A stretch of 19,147 nt of DNA, taken from the NCBI GenBank assembly GCA_030746295.1, contig JASLMY010000077.1:1-19147 (forward strand), in the 5' to 3' direction. The notes beneath the pieces were generated by a model. The model was not told the origin of the DNA. It ran no database searches and worked only from the letters and a program-made list of their open reading frames with translations. Every line of letters starts with the position of its first letter. Within the stretch, counting starts at the first letter, position 1. The translations under genes and the position numbers were made by a program. This stretch comes from Alphaproteobacteria bacterium. Lineage in GTDB: Bacteria > Pseudomonadota > Alphaproteobacteria > GCA-2731375. Positions 1-8,380 of this stretch are shown piece by piece.

Positions 1-582
1 GACTACGGCGACGGCGAGGCGACGCCGCTGCTCTGTGCCGGCTTGATCGGCTATCGCTCGCTCCGGATGGCGGGCGACCCGGCCCGCCTCGCGATCTACG
101 GCTTTGGCGCCGCGGCCCATATCGTCGCCCAGGTCTGCCGGCACGAGGGCCGCGAGGTCTACGCCGTCACCCGGCCGGGCGACGACGCTGCTCAGCGCTT
201 TGCCCGCGATCTGGGCGCGGTCTGGGCCGGCGGCGCCGACGAGGTGCTGCCCGTGCCGATGGACGCGGCGATCATCTTCGCACCCGTCGGCGCCCTGGTG
301 CCGGCGGCGCTGGCCGCGGTCCGGCCGGGCGGCACCGTGGTCTGCGGTGGCATTCACATGAGCGAGATCCCGGCCTTCCCCTACGAGCTGTTGTGGCGCG
401 AGCGGAGCTTGCGCTCGGTCGCCAACCTGACCCGCCGCGACGGCGAGGAGTTCCTGAGCCTGGCGCCGCAAGTGCCGGTCAGGACCGAGATCGAGAGCTT
501 CCCCCTGACCGCGGCCAACGAGGCACTGGCGCGACTGAGACGCGGCGCGCTGACGGGCGCCGCCGTCCTCACCATGCGATAA
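1..582 (+). CDS. Zinc-type alcohol dehydrogenase family protein, C-terminal part (5' truncated)
   Basis: The reading frame is open from the first base, so the start lies upstream of the window; about 193 residues are visible. The fragment opens with the LLCAGLIGYRSLR segment typical of the zinc-dependent alcohol dehydrogenase branch that includes AdhA-like enzymes. It is followed by the cofactor-binding Rossmann turn (IYGFGAAAHIVAQ) and the GREVYAVTRPGD strand end, where a dinucleotide would bind. The catalytic zinc and structural zinc cysteines would be in the missing N-terminal half, so activity cannot be judged. The expected reaction for the family is NAD(P)-dependent oxidation of an alcohol or reduction of an aldehyde in the cytoplasm; the substrate is unknown. 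It ends 50 bp before the antiporter, with no clear terminator between them. Confidence 0.88.
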   Translation, partial: DYGDGEATPLLCAGLIGYRSLRMAGDPARLAIYGFGAAAHIVAQVCRHEGREVYAVTRPGDDAAQRFARDLGAVWAGGADEVLPVPMDAAIIFAPVGALVPAALAAVRPGGTVVCGGIHMSEIPAFPYELLWRERSLRSVANLTRRDGEEFLSLAPQVPVRTEIESFPLTAANEALARLRRGALTGAAVLTMR

Positions 583-632
583 GGCGCCGGCTGGACGCGG
601 GCGCGCCGACGGGGCTATAGACTGGCGCTGCC

Positions 633-2081
633 ATGCACGCCAGCGCACTTCTCGACATCGCCCTCGTGGTCACTGCGGCCTTGCTCGCCGGGCTCTTGTT
701 GCAGCGGCTCAGGCAGCCGGCGATCGTCGGTTACATCCTGGCCGGCGCGGTGCTGGGGCCGTCAGGCCTGGAGCTGATCGCCGATCGCGAGACGGTCGGC
801 GTCCTGGCCGAGCTCGGCGTCCTGCTGTTGCTCTTTACCATCGGTATGGAGCTGTCGCTTCGCGGCTTTCGCCGGGTCTATCGGATCGCGTTGCTGGGTT
901 GCGGCCTGCAGATCGGGTTGGCGATCTTCGTCATGCTGTTGCTGTCCAAGGTCTTCGGCTGGCCGACGCCGCTCGCCGTCCTGCTGGGCTTCGTCGGGGC
1001 GTTGTCCAGCACCGCGGTCGCCTTCAAGCTGTTGGAGGACATCGGCGAATTGCGCAGCGAGATCGGCCGCACCGCCGTCGGCGTGCTGATCGCCCAGGAC
1101 CTGGCCGTGGTGCCGATGCTGCTGGTGGTCGACGGCATGGCCGGCGGCGAGGGCCTGGGTTGGCAGGCGGCACTCAAGGTCCTGGTCGCGGTCGCCCTCT
1201 TGGCGATCATGATCGCCTATCTCAGCCGGCGCGAGCGCGTCGGCCTGCCCTTCATGGCCGCGATCGGCGACAACGTCGAGCTGACCGCCATCGTCGCACT
1301 GGCCTACTGCTTCGGCGGCGCCCTGATCTCGGCGCTGGTCGGCCTGTCGCCGGCTTACGGCGCCTTCCTGGCCGGACTTTGGATCGGCAACAGCCACGGC
1401 CGAGCGCCGGTATTGGCCGCCGCCTTGCCGATCCAGAGCGTCCTGTTGATGGTCTTCTTCCTCTCCATCGGGATGCTGCTCGACGCCGGCTACATCTGGG
1501 CAAACCTGACGCCGGTGTTGGTCCTGCTGATCGTGGTGACGGTCTTCAAGTCGGCCGCCAACATCGCCATTCTGCGGATCGTCGGCGAGCCCTGGTCCCG
1601 GGCTTGGCTCGCCGGCATGGTGCTGGGGCAGCTCGGCGAGTTCTCCTTCCTGCTGCTCGCCGCCGGCACCGCGGTCGGCCTGTTGGCGGCCGAGCACGAG
1701 AAGCTGATCACCTCGTTGATCGCCCTCAGCCTGATGTCGAGCCCGCTCTGGCTCTTGACCGAGCGCCGCCTGCAGCGCCTCGCCGCCGGTGGCATCAGCG
1801 GCTTCCGCCAGGTCCTGGCCCAGCTCTACCGCAAGGAGACCCGCGCCATCGTCGTCGTCTCGCGCTACGTCGCCACCGGTGCCGGCGATGTGGCGCGGCA
1901 TTCCTTGAAGCTGGGCGAGGACGGCAAGGACCTCTACCACCGTCTGCGCGGCCGGGGCGGCGGCCAACCGGCCGAGCCGGAGGACACGTCGGGCGATGCC
2001 GCCTTCGACGACGATGGGGCGGGACCGACGACGGCCGAGCCCGCCGAGGAGGCGCCGAAAAGGATTGCGCCGGATGCCTGA
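633..2081 (+). CDS. CPA2-family cation:proton antiporter (Kef type, no RCK domain)
   Basis: The protein has 482 residues. Residues 1 to about 390 are a string of hydrophobic helices typical of the Na+/H+ exchanger fold used by monovalent cation:proton antiporter-2 proteins. Family landmarks visible are [13 protein letters not shown] near the N-terminus, LFTIGMELS, the [11 protein letters not shown] segment with the Gln-Asp pair found in Kef-type K+ efflux proteins, [16 protein letters not shown], and [14 protein letters not shown]. It should exchange K+ or Na+ for H+ across the inner membrane. Classical KefB/KefC carry a C-terminal nucleotide-binding RCK/TrkA-N domain; here the tail (about residues 395-482) is short, hydrophilic and rich in Asp, Glu, Gly and Pro, with no Rossmann motif. 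The ATG at 633 is the first in frame and gives a normal first helix. Its end overlaps the start of rnhB by 8 bp. Ion specificity cannot be read from the sequence. Confidence 0.9.
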   Translation: MHASALLDIALVVTAALLAGLLLQRLRQPAIVGYILAGAVLGPSGLELIADRETVGVLAELGVLLLLFTIGMELSLRGFRRVYRIALLGCGLQIGLAIFVMLLLSKVFGWPTPLAVLLGFVGALSSTAVAFKLLEDIGELRSEIGRTAVGVLIAQDLAVVPMLLVVDGMAGGEGLGWQAALKVLVAVALLAIMIAYLSRRERVGLPFMAAIGDNVELTAIVALAYCFGGALISALVGLSPAYGAFLAGLWIGNSHGRAPVLAAALPIQSVLLMVFFLSIGMLLDAGYIWANLTPVLVLLIVVTVFKSAANIAILRIVGEPWSRAWLAGMVLGQLGEFSFLLLAAGTAVGLLAAEHEKLITSLIALSLMSSPLWLLTERRLQRLAAGGISGFRQVLAQLYRKETRAIVVVSRYVATGAGDVARHSLKLGEDGKDLYHRLRGRGGGQPAEPEDTSGDAAFDDDGAGPTTAEPAEEAPKRIAPDA

Positions 2082-2677
2082 CGACGCGTTGGAGCGGGCG
2101 GCGGGCGGCCGCGTCGCCGGGGTCGACGAGGCCGGGCGCGGGCCCTGGGCGGGACCGGTGGTGGCGGCGGCGGTGATCCTGGACCCTGTGCGGGTACCGC
2201 CGGGCCTCGCCGATTCCAAGACCCTGGGCCGGCGCCGGCGCGAAGCCTTGTCGGCGGCGATACTCGATACCGCCATGGTCGGCGTCGGCGAGGCCAGCGT
2301 CGAGGAGATCGAGCGTCTCAACATCCTGGGCGCCACCATGGCGGCGATGCGGGCCGCCGTGCTGGCCTTGCCCCGGGCACCCGACGCGGTCCTGGTCGAC
2401 GGCAACCGGGCGCCGATGCTGCCCTGCCCCGTCGAGACGGTCGTCAAGGGCGATGCCCGCTCGCTCTCCATCGCCGCCGCCTCGATCGTGGCCAAGGTGC
2501 GGCGCGATGCCATCATGGCCCGGCTGGCGGCGCGCCATCCCGGCTACGGCTGGGAGCGGAATGCCGGCTACGGCACCCGTGAGCATCGCGCGGCGCTGGC
2601 TTGCCTCGGGGTGACGGTTCACCACCGGCGCTCCTTCGCGCCTGTCAGGCGACTTCTGGATTTCGACTTAAGCCCCT

Positions 2678-2679
<2 letters not shown>
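2074..2679 (+). CDS. rnhB: Ribonuclease HII
   Basis: The protein has 201 residues, the usual size for RNase HII, which cleaves the RNA strand of RNA-DNA hybrids and starts removal of single ribonucleotides misincorporated into DNA. The hallmark [15 protein letters not shown] lies near the N-terminus, giving metal-binding Asp18 and Glu19; Asp109 (VLVDGN) and Asp127 (KGDARS) complete the carboxylate set, matching the E. coli pattern in order and spacing. The [14 protein letters not shown] helix and the GYGT segment with the following HHRRSF are also typical. An upstream in-frame ATG at 1996 would add an Arg-rich stretch encoded inside the antiporter gene, so the ATG at 2074 is preferred; it overlaps the antiporter stop by 8 bp and suggests translational coupling. 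The next gene is ccrM. Confidence 0.95.
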
Positions 2680-3814
<1,135 letters not shown>

Positions 3815-3821
3815 CGAACCG

Positions 3822-5201
3822 TCAGCCGTTGCCCGTGCGCCGGTCGGGCGCGCTGGCTTCGAACTCGAAGGACGCCTTGAGTCCTCCGAGTTCCGACCGG
3901 TCCAAGGTGAGAGCCCGCGCGTAGTGGTCGAGCACTTCTTTGACGATCGCGAGGCCGAGGCCGGTGCCCACCGGCGAGGTGTCGAGCCGCTGGCCGCGAT
4001 TCATGACGACCTCGCGTTCGGCCTTGGCGATGCCGGGGCCGTCGTCTTCGATGTCGAAGCGCACGAGGGAACCGCTTCGCGCAACCCGTACGACCACCTT
4101 GCTCGCGGCATGGCGGACGGCGTTTTCCAGCAGGTTACCGAGGATTTCGTTGAGATCGTCCGGCTCCGCGCGCGCAGCGACACCGCTCTCGAGGTCTGAG
4201 ACGAGCTCGACGTGCTCGCCTTGCGGCGTTCGCTTCAGGGTCCCGAGGAGAGCCTCGACCAACGGCCCGAGCGCGACCGCCGGCAACGTCCTGACGTTTC
4301 GGATTCGGGCTCGCGAAAGCTCCCGATCGATTTGGCCCCGCATCTGGTTCGCCGTCCGCTCGATTTCACCGGCGATGTCGCCCTCGCCGCTGTCGCGCAG
4401 CCGGTTGGCATCGGCCAGAAGCGCGGTCAACGGCGTCTTGAAGCCATGCGCGAGGTCCGCCGCCCTGTCGCGCGCACGCCGCATGGCCTGATCCTGGGCA
4501 TCGAGGAGATCGTTCACCTCGGCCACCAGCGGCGCGACTTCCGTAGGGACGACGGTATCGAGCCTGTCGATCCTGCCGGCACCGATGGCAGCGATCCCCT
4601 GTCGGATCGCGACAAGCGGCCGCAATCCGATGTTGACCTGAAGCCAGGCGGCGAGGATCAGGACGGTCGCGAGGATAAGCAGCGATAGCATGACGTCGGA
4701 GCCAAATTCCGCGCTGAGGGCAGTCACGTCGGCGCGGTCTATGGCGACGGCGATACGAAGCACCTTCTCCCCACTCCCGGTCTCCAGGGCGAGGCGCCGC
4801 TCGTGGCTGAGCAGGCGGGAGTTCTCTGGCCCGGCGACGTCGTGAACGTGGATCACGCCCAGGGCCGGCGTATCTTCCGGAAGATCGAGCCGGGTGTCCC
4901 ACAGCGAGCGGGAACGTGCGTGGGCGGCCGTTTGCTCGTCGAAGATCTGCCAATAGAGGCCGCTGTAGACTTGCTCGAACCTGGGATCGGCGAGCTTGCC
5001 GTCGAGGCTCGCGGTGCCCTTCGCATTGAAGACGACCCGCGCGGCGATCTGATTGAGATAGGTGTCTAGCTCCGACCCGACGCGGCGCTCGACGTTGCGT
5101 TCGAACAGCAGCACCAGGCCGAAGCCGGCGACCGCCAGTGCCAGCAGAATGGTGATGGTGGCGGCCAACAGCAACCGCAGCCGCAGCGACCGACTGCTCA
5201 T
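3822..5201 (-). CDS. Membrane sensor histidine kinase (PhoQ/QseC-like)
   Basis: The protein has 459 residues. A first membrane helix spans about residues 9-33 and a second about 170-188, enclosing a periplasmic sensor region of about 135 residues with no recognisable ligand fold. A HAMP-like linker follows (NIGLRPLVAIRQGIAAIGAG). The dimerisation and phosphoacceptor helix reads LAHGFKTPLTALLADANRL with His252; the ATP-binding part shows the N box (NEILGNLLENAVRHA, about 351-365), G1 (DIEDDGPGI) and G2 (GTGLGLAIVKEV). The residue after His252 is Gly instead of the usual Glu or Asp, while Thr256 at +4 is kept. The frame stays open far upstream, but ATG 5201 overlaps the regulator stop in an ATGA, so it is chosen. 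It is the last gene of the leftward pepSY-regulator-kinase operon. The signal sensed is unknown. Confidence 0.92.
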   Translation of the reverse strand: MSSRSLRLRLLLAATITILLALAVAGFGLVLLFERNVERRVGSELDTYLNQIAARVVFNAKGTASLDGKLADPRFEQVYSGLYWQIFDEQTAAHARSRSLWDTRLDLPEDTPALGVIHVHDVAGPENSRLLSHERRLALETGSGEKVLRIAVAIDRADVTALSAEFGSDVMLSLLILATVLILAAWLQVNIGLRPLVAIRQGIAAIGAGRIDRLDTVVPTEVAPLVAEVNDLLDAQDQAMRRARDRAADLAHGFKTPLTALLADANRLRDSGEGDIAGEIERTANQMRGQIDRELSRARIRNVRTLPAVALGPLVEALLGTLKRTPQGEHVELVSDLESGVAARAEPDDLNEILGNLLENAVRHAASKVVVRVARSGSLVRFDIEDDGPGIAKAEREVVMNRGQRLDTSPVGTGLGLAIVKEVLDHYARALTLDRSELGGLKASFEFEASAPDRRTGNG

Positions 5202-5863
5202 TGCTCTCGGGCTTCGATCACATAGCCGAAGCCGCGCCGGGTCTGGATCAGGTCGACGCCCAGCTTGCGCCGGACCCGGCCCACGAGGACCTCGACCGCA
5301 TTCGATTCCCGCGCGTCGTAGGCGCCGTGCAGCTGTTCGGCGAGTTCTTGTTGCGGCACGACGCGGCCGGCGTGGAGCATCAGATAGGCCAGCAATCGGT
5401 ACTCTTGCGGCGACAGCGATTTCGGCACGCCGGCCAACGTGACGCGCATCTGCCTCGGATCGAGGACGACCTCGCCGATGGCGATGGCCGGCTCGGCATG
5501 ACCGGCCGAGCGCCGGATGACGGCGCGCAACCTGGCCAACAGCTCGTCCATCTCGAACGGCTTCGTCAAGTAGTCGTCGGCCCCGGCATCGATGCCTTCG
5601 ACCCGTTCGCTCCATGTCCCCCTGGCCGACAGAACGAGGATCGGTGCCGTTCGGCCGTTGGCACGCCATTTCTTCAAGATCGCCAGACCGTCCATGCCCG
5701 GCAATCCGAGATCGAGAACGATCGCTCCGTAGTCCTCGGTGTCGCCCTTGAACCAGGCCTCCTCGCCGTCGCTTTCGTGATCGGCGACGTAACCGGCACT
5801 GGTCAGGGTGTCGACGACATCGCGGGCGATCCGCTGATCGTCCTCGACCACGAGAATGCGCAT
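5198..5863 (-). CDS. OmpR/PhoP-family DNA-binding response regulator
   Basis: The protein has 221 residues with a receiver domain (about 1-115) and an OmpR-type winged helix (about 128-219). Receiver landmarks are the acidic pair Asp8-Asp9, phosphoacceptor Asp51 in VLDLGLPGMDG, the LSARG switch segment, and Lys101 in LTKPFEMDELLARLRA. The DNA-binding domain ends in the typical RRKLGVDLIQTRRGFGYVI recognition helix and wing. It is the partner of the kinase whose ATG overlaps its stop in ATGA, and its own ATG overlaps the PepSY gene stop (TGATG), so the three genes should be translated together. Its likely target is the divergent intergenic region 6211-6334, which holds symmetrical repeats. The closest well-known relatives by pattern are PhoP and QseB; orthology is not claimed. 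Confidence 0.94.
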   Translation of the reverse strand: MRILVVEDDQRIARDVVDTLTSAGYVADHESDGEEAWFKGDTEDYGAIVLDLGLPGMDGLAILKKWRANGRTAPILVLSARGTWSERVEGIDAGADDYLTKPFEMDELLARLRAVIRRSAGHAEPAIAIGEVVLDPRQMRVTLAGVPKSLSPQEYRLLAYLMLHAGRVVPQQELAEQLHGAYDARESNAVEVLVGRVRRKLGVDLIQTRRGFGYVIEAREQ

Positions 5864-6210
5864 CAGTCCGGCTTGTCCTTCAGAACGGCGCCTGTGCGGG
5901 CATCGACATAACGCTCCCGCACGCGGCCGCGTCTGTCCACATATTTGAACTCGTAGACGGCGACACCGTCCTCGTACTCGAACTCGATCTCGATGATCTC
6001 GCCGTCGATGTCGGGGCGGACCATGGCTAGCACCTCGGGAAATGGCAAAACCGCCCCGTCCTGGCGCGCCTTCAGCGCGTCATCGTGGTCACCCGCCTTG
6101 CGGCTTTGATGCTTGTCGTCGGCGCGTGTGATGTCGCTCGCCGGTCCGAGCATCAGCACTGCGGCAGACAGGATAACAACAGCAAAGGCTCGGCAGCTTG
6201 TCGCGCTCAT
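5863..6210 (-). CDS. Exported PepSY-domain protein (operon leader gene)
   Basis: The protein has 115 residues from the ATG at 6210. An N-terminal hydrophobic stretch (AFAVVILSAAVLMLG) followed by a possible cleavage site after SDITRA suggests export to the periplasm. A charged linker leads to a C-terminal PepSY domain (about residues 55-113) with the pattern VLAMVRPDIDGEIIEIEFEY, then a second strand pair and DARTGAVL near the end. PepSY domains occur in protease inhibitors and in small periplasmic proteins next to two-component systems and cytochromes; the exact role here is unknown. A TTG at 6240 is in frame and would add 10 residues, but the ATG gives a better signal peptide. It overlaps the response regulator start by one base, so it may feed the kinase's sensing of the envelope. 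Confidence 0.82.
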   Translation of the reverse strand: MSATSCRAFAVVILSAAVLMLGPASDITRADDKHQSRKAGDHDDALKARQDGAVLPFPEVLAMVRPDIDGEIIEIEFEYEDGVAVYEFKYVDRRGRVRERYVDARTGAVLKDKPD

Positions 6211-6243
6211 GGCGGCACCATGCGCCGGCCCAGATGACAAAAC

Positions 6244-6319
6244 GCTGAACGTCCCCTTTGGCGCTCTGTCATTGGGGCTTGTCTAGGGTGCGCCCATCGC
6301 CGTTGGGGCGACGTTCAGC
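6244..6319. promoter_or_regulatory. Divergent control region with a perfect 10-bp inverted repeat
   Basis: GCTGAACGTC at 6244-6253 and GACGTTCAGC at 6310-6319 are exact reverse complements separated by 56 bp. They flank the region between the leftward pepSY-regulator-kinase operon (start 6210) and the rightward pepSY-cytochrome operon (start 6335). Inside lies a direct repeat TTGGGGC at 6272-6278 and 6303-6309, 31 bp apart, close to three helical turns. A looser inverted pair, ATGACA at 6234-6239 and TGTCAT at 6267-6272, is also present. Such symmetry suits one regulator acting on both promoters, most simply the adjacent OmpR-type regulator; this is inference. Clear -35/-10 hexamers were not found for either side. 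Confidence 0.5.
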
Positions 6320-6334
6320 AATGGAGACCCGAAA

Positions 6335-6616
6335 ATGCGCAAGATCAGCACCATCGCCGCCGCCATCGTCTTCGCGACGACGGTTCCCGCCCTCGCCAGC
6401 AGCGACGATGCGTCGTGCCGGCAGAAGGCCGACGGCCAACCGCTGTCGATCCAGGAGATCAAGGACAAGGTCGCGAGCATGGGTTACGAGGTCGGCGACG
6501 TGGAGCACGACGACGGTTGCGTGGAAGTGCATGCGACCGACAGGGATGGCACGCGCCTCGAACTCAAGATGCACCCGGTCACGGGCCAGGTCGTCGAGAG
6601 CGAGCGAAAGTCTTAA
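6335..6616 (+). CDS. Small exported PepSY-domain protein
   Basis: The protein has 93 residues. MRKISTIAAAIVFATTVPALA is a textbook signal peptide with cleavage expected after PALA, leaving a periplasmic mature protein of about 72 residues. The mature part resembles the short PepSY_2-type domain: a helix with LSIQEIKDKVASMGYEV, then beta strands ending in LKMHPVTGQVVESE. Two cysteines (CRQKA and DGCVEV) remain in the mature protein and could form a disulfide. A GGAG sequence about 8 bases before the ATG supports the start. The cytochrome b561 gene begins 3 bp after its stop, so the two are almost surely co-expressed. Proteins of this type are often found beside b-type cytochromes; the biochemical role is not established. 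Confidence 0.85.
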   Translation: MRKISTIAAAIVFATTVPALASSDDASCRQKADGQPLSIQEIKDKVASMGYEVGDVEHDDGCVEVHATDRDGTRLELKMHPVTGQVVESERKS

Positions 6617-6619
6617 GCC

Positions 6620-7186
6620 GTGTGTACCGCCGACAGGACGAGGGGGGCTGGTCGCGAGCCGCGGCCAGCCTTCATCAAGGTCTGGGACCCGTTCGTTCGC
6701 CTCTTCCACTGGTCGCTCGTGTTGTTCTTTGGTCTCGCTTGGCTCACCGCCGATGAATGGGACGGTGCGCACGAGTTCACCGGCTACGTCGTCGCCACTT
6801 TGGTCGGTCTCCGCGTGGTCTGGGGCCTGATCGGCACGCGGCACGCCCGCTTCTCCGATTTCGTCTTCGGGCCGGCGGCGGTTGCCGCCTATGTCAAGGA
6901 TAGCATGCGTCTCAGCGCCACGCGCTATGTCGGCCACAACCCGGCGGGAGGCGCGTTGATACTAGTGCTGTTGGTCTTGCTTTCGGCAACAGCGGGAACC
7001 GGGGTCATGATGACCATGGATGTGTTTCGTGGCATGGGATGGGTCGAGGAGCTTCATGAAGGCGTCGCCGGTGTCATGCTTGCGCTGGTGATCGTGCACG
7101 TCTTGGGCGTTTGCTTTGCCAGCCTCCTGCATCGCGAAAACCTCATCTGCGCCATGGTCACTGGCTTCAAACGCGGAGAGCCTTGA
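6620..7186 (+). CDS. Cytochrome b561 / b-type cytochrome membrane protein
   Basis: The protein has 188 residues and four predicted membrane helices, at about 27-43, 52-72, 109-131 and 147-170. Histidines His30 (RLFHW), His51 (GAHEFTGY), His146 (ELHEGVAG) and His160 (VIVHVLGV) lie at the helix ends in the pattern expected to ligate two b hemes. The WDPFVRLFHWSLV opening and RVVWGLIGTRHARF motif are characteristic of the cytochrome b/b6-domain cytochrome b561 group. It would move electrons between the quinone pool and a periplasmic partner. The start is a GTG 3 bp after the PepSY gene; the first 18 residues are hydrophilic. Related clusters known in proteobacteria pair such a cytochrome with a small heme protein and a QseBC-like system; no c-type cytochrome (CxxCH) is present here. 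Confidence 0.9.
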   Translation: MCTADRTRGAGREPRPAFIKVWDPFVRLFHWSLVLFFGLAWLTADEWDGAHEFTGYVVATLVGLRVVWGLIGTRHARFSDFVFGPAAVAAYVKDSMRLSATRYVGHNPAGGALILVLLVLLSATAGTGVMMTMDVFRGMGWVEELHEGVAGVMLALVIVHVLGVCFASLLHRENLICAMVTGFKRGEP

Positions 7187-7215
7187 CGGCAATCGGCTTG
7201 GGGCTGGACGGCAAG

Positions 7216-8322
7216 TCAGTCTCGGTGGCCTCGGAAGAGCGGCCCGAGCCCGGCGTCGAGGGCGTGGCGCACCGCTTTCTTGGTCAGCGTCGGCAGCGCC
7301 TGGCCGCCGAGCGCGTCGATTGGGCACCAGACGCCGTCGCCGTCGCGGCCGTCCGCGACCGCCGTCGCCAGCAACGTTACCCGAAGCCGGAAATGGGTGA
7401 AGCCGTGCGCCACCTCGCCCGGCAGCGGGAGCCAGTCGAGGCCCTCCAGTGGGGCCTGGGCCAATGCCTCCGCGTCGCTCCAGGGCGCATCGCGCCACTC
7501 GGTCGAGGGCAGCTCCATCATGCCGCCCAGCAGGCCCGCCTCGGGGCGGCGGCGCAGCAGCACGGCGCCGTCGGCGCGCTCGACCCAGAACGAGACCCCG
7601 TGGCGCAACGGCCGCGGCTTCTTCGGTCGCCGCTTGGGCAGCGTGGGGGCGATGCCGCGCGCCCTGGCGGCGCAGGCGTCCGCCCATGGGCAGCGCTCGC
7701 AGAGTGGCTTCTTGGGCGTGCAGACGGTGGCGCCCAGGTCCATCACCGCCTGAGCGTGGTCGCCGGCGCGGTGCTTGGGCGTCAGCCCTTGGGCCTGCCG
7801 GCGAAGCTCCGGCTTGGCGTCCGGCAGCGGCGTCTCGATCGCGAAGAGGCGGGCCATCACCCGCTCGACGTTGCCGTCGACCGGCGTCGCCGGCAGGTCG
7901 AAGGCGATCGCGGCGATCGCCGCCGCGGTGTAGGGGCCGATCCCCGGCAGCGCCAGAAGTGCCTTCTCCGAGGCCGGGAAGCGGCCGCCGTGCTCGGCCA
8001 CGACTTGGGCCGCGCAACGGTGCAGGTTGCGGGCCCGGGCGTAGTAGCCGAGGCCCTGCCAGGCGTGCAGCACCTGGTCCAGCTCGGCGCCGGCCAGCGC
8101 CTCGATGTCGGGCCAGCGTTGCAGGAAGGCGCGGTAGTACGGCCCGACCGTGGCGACCGTGGTCTGCTGCAGCATGATCTCCGAGAGCCAGACCCGATAG
8201 GGGTCGGGCCGAGCCCTGGACGCGGCGCGCCAGGGCAGGCTGCGGCCGTGGCCGTCGTACCAGTCCAGGAGCCGTCGGCCGAGCTCGGGTCCGGCCGCGC
8301 GCATGGTCGCCTGGTCGGTCAT
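7216..8322 (-). CDS. mutY: A/G-specific adenine DNA glycosylase
   Basis: The protein has 368 residues. MutY removes adenine mispaired with 8-oxoguanine. The N-terminal domain shows LPWR, WLSEIMLQQTTVATV with catalytic Glu48, the helix-hairpin-helix LPGIGPYTAAA (about 125-135), and the catalytic Asp149 in PVDGNVERV. A [4Fe-4S] cluster is formed by Cys201, Cys208, Cys211 and Cys217 with the family spacing C-x6-C-x2-C-x5-C. The C-terminal part from about residue 240 fits the NUDIX-like domain that recognises 8-oxoguanine (FTHFRLRV). The frame extends 14 codons upstream, but ATG 8322 has a purine-rich GGGGAGAGACAGGG before it. It is convergent with the cytochrome gene (29 bp gap) and divergent from the DUF721 gene (58 bp gap). 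Confidence 0.96.
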   Translation of the reverse strand: MTDQATMRAAGPELGRRLLDWYDGHGRSLPWRAASRARPDPYRVWLSEIMLQQTTVATVGPYYRAFLQRWPDIEALAGAELDQVLHAWQGLGYYARARNLHRCAAQVVAEHGGRFPASEKALLALPGIGPYTAAAIAAIAFDLPATPVDGNVERVMARLFAIETPLPDAKPELRRQAQGLTPKHRAGDHAQAVMDLGATVCTPKKPLCERCPWADACAARARGIAPTLPKRRPKKPRPLRHGVSFWVERADGAVLLRRRPEAGLLGGMMELPSTEWRDAPWSDAEALAQAPLEGLDWLPLPGEVAHGFTHFRLRVTLLATAVADGRDGDGVWCPIDALGGQALPTLTKKAVRHALDAGLGPLFRGHRD

Positions 8323-8380
8323 CCCTGTCTCTCCCCAAAGACCGAATGACAGGCGGCGGGGCATCGGTCAAGATGCCGCC

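Noticed and set aside
583..632. Possible -10 element (TATAGA, 616-621) before the antiporter
   Set aside because: No acceptable -35 at 16-18 bp; position so close to the ATG would leave almost no leader.
762..2516. Long reverse-strand open frame (584 codons) opposite the antiporter and rnhB
   Set aside because: It is antisense to two well-supported genes, has low-complexity Gln/Asp/Arg-rich composition, and is expected from codon bias at high GC.
5202..5669. N-terminal extension of the histidine kinase frame upstream of ATG 5201
   Set aside because: It is Arg-rich, lies antisense-frame inside the response regulator gene, and would hide the first membrane helix; the ATGA overlap marks the true start.
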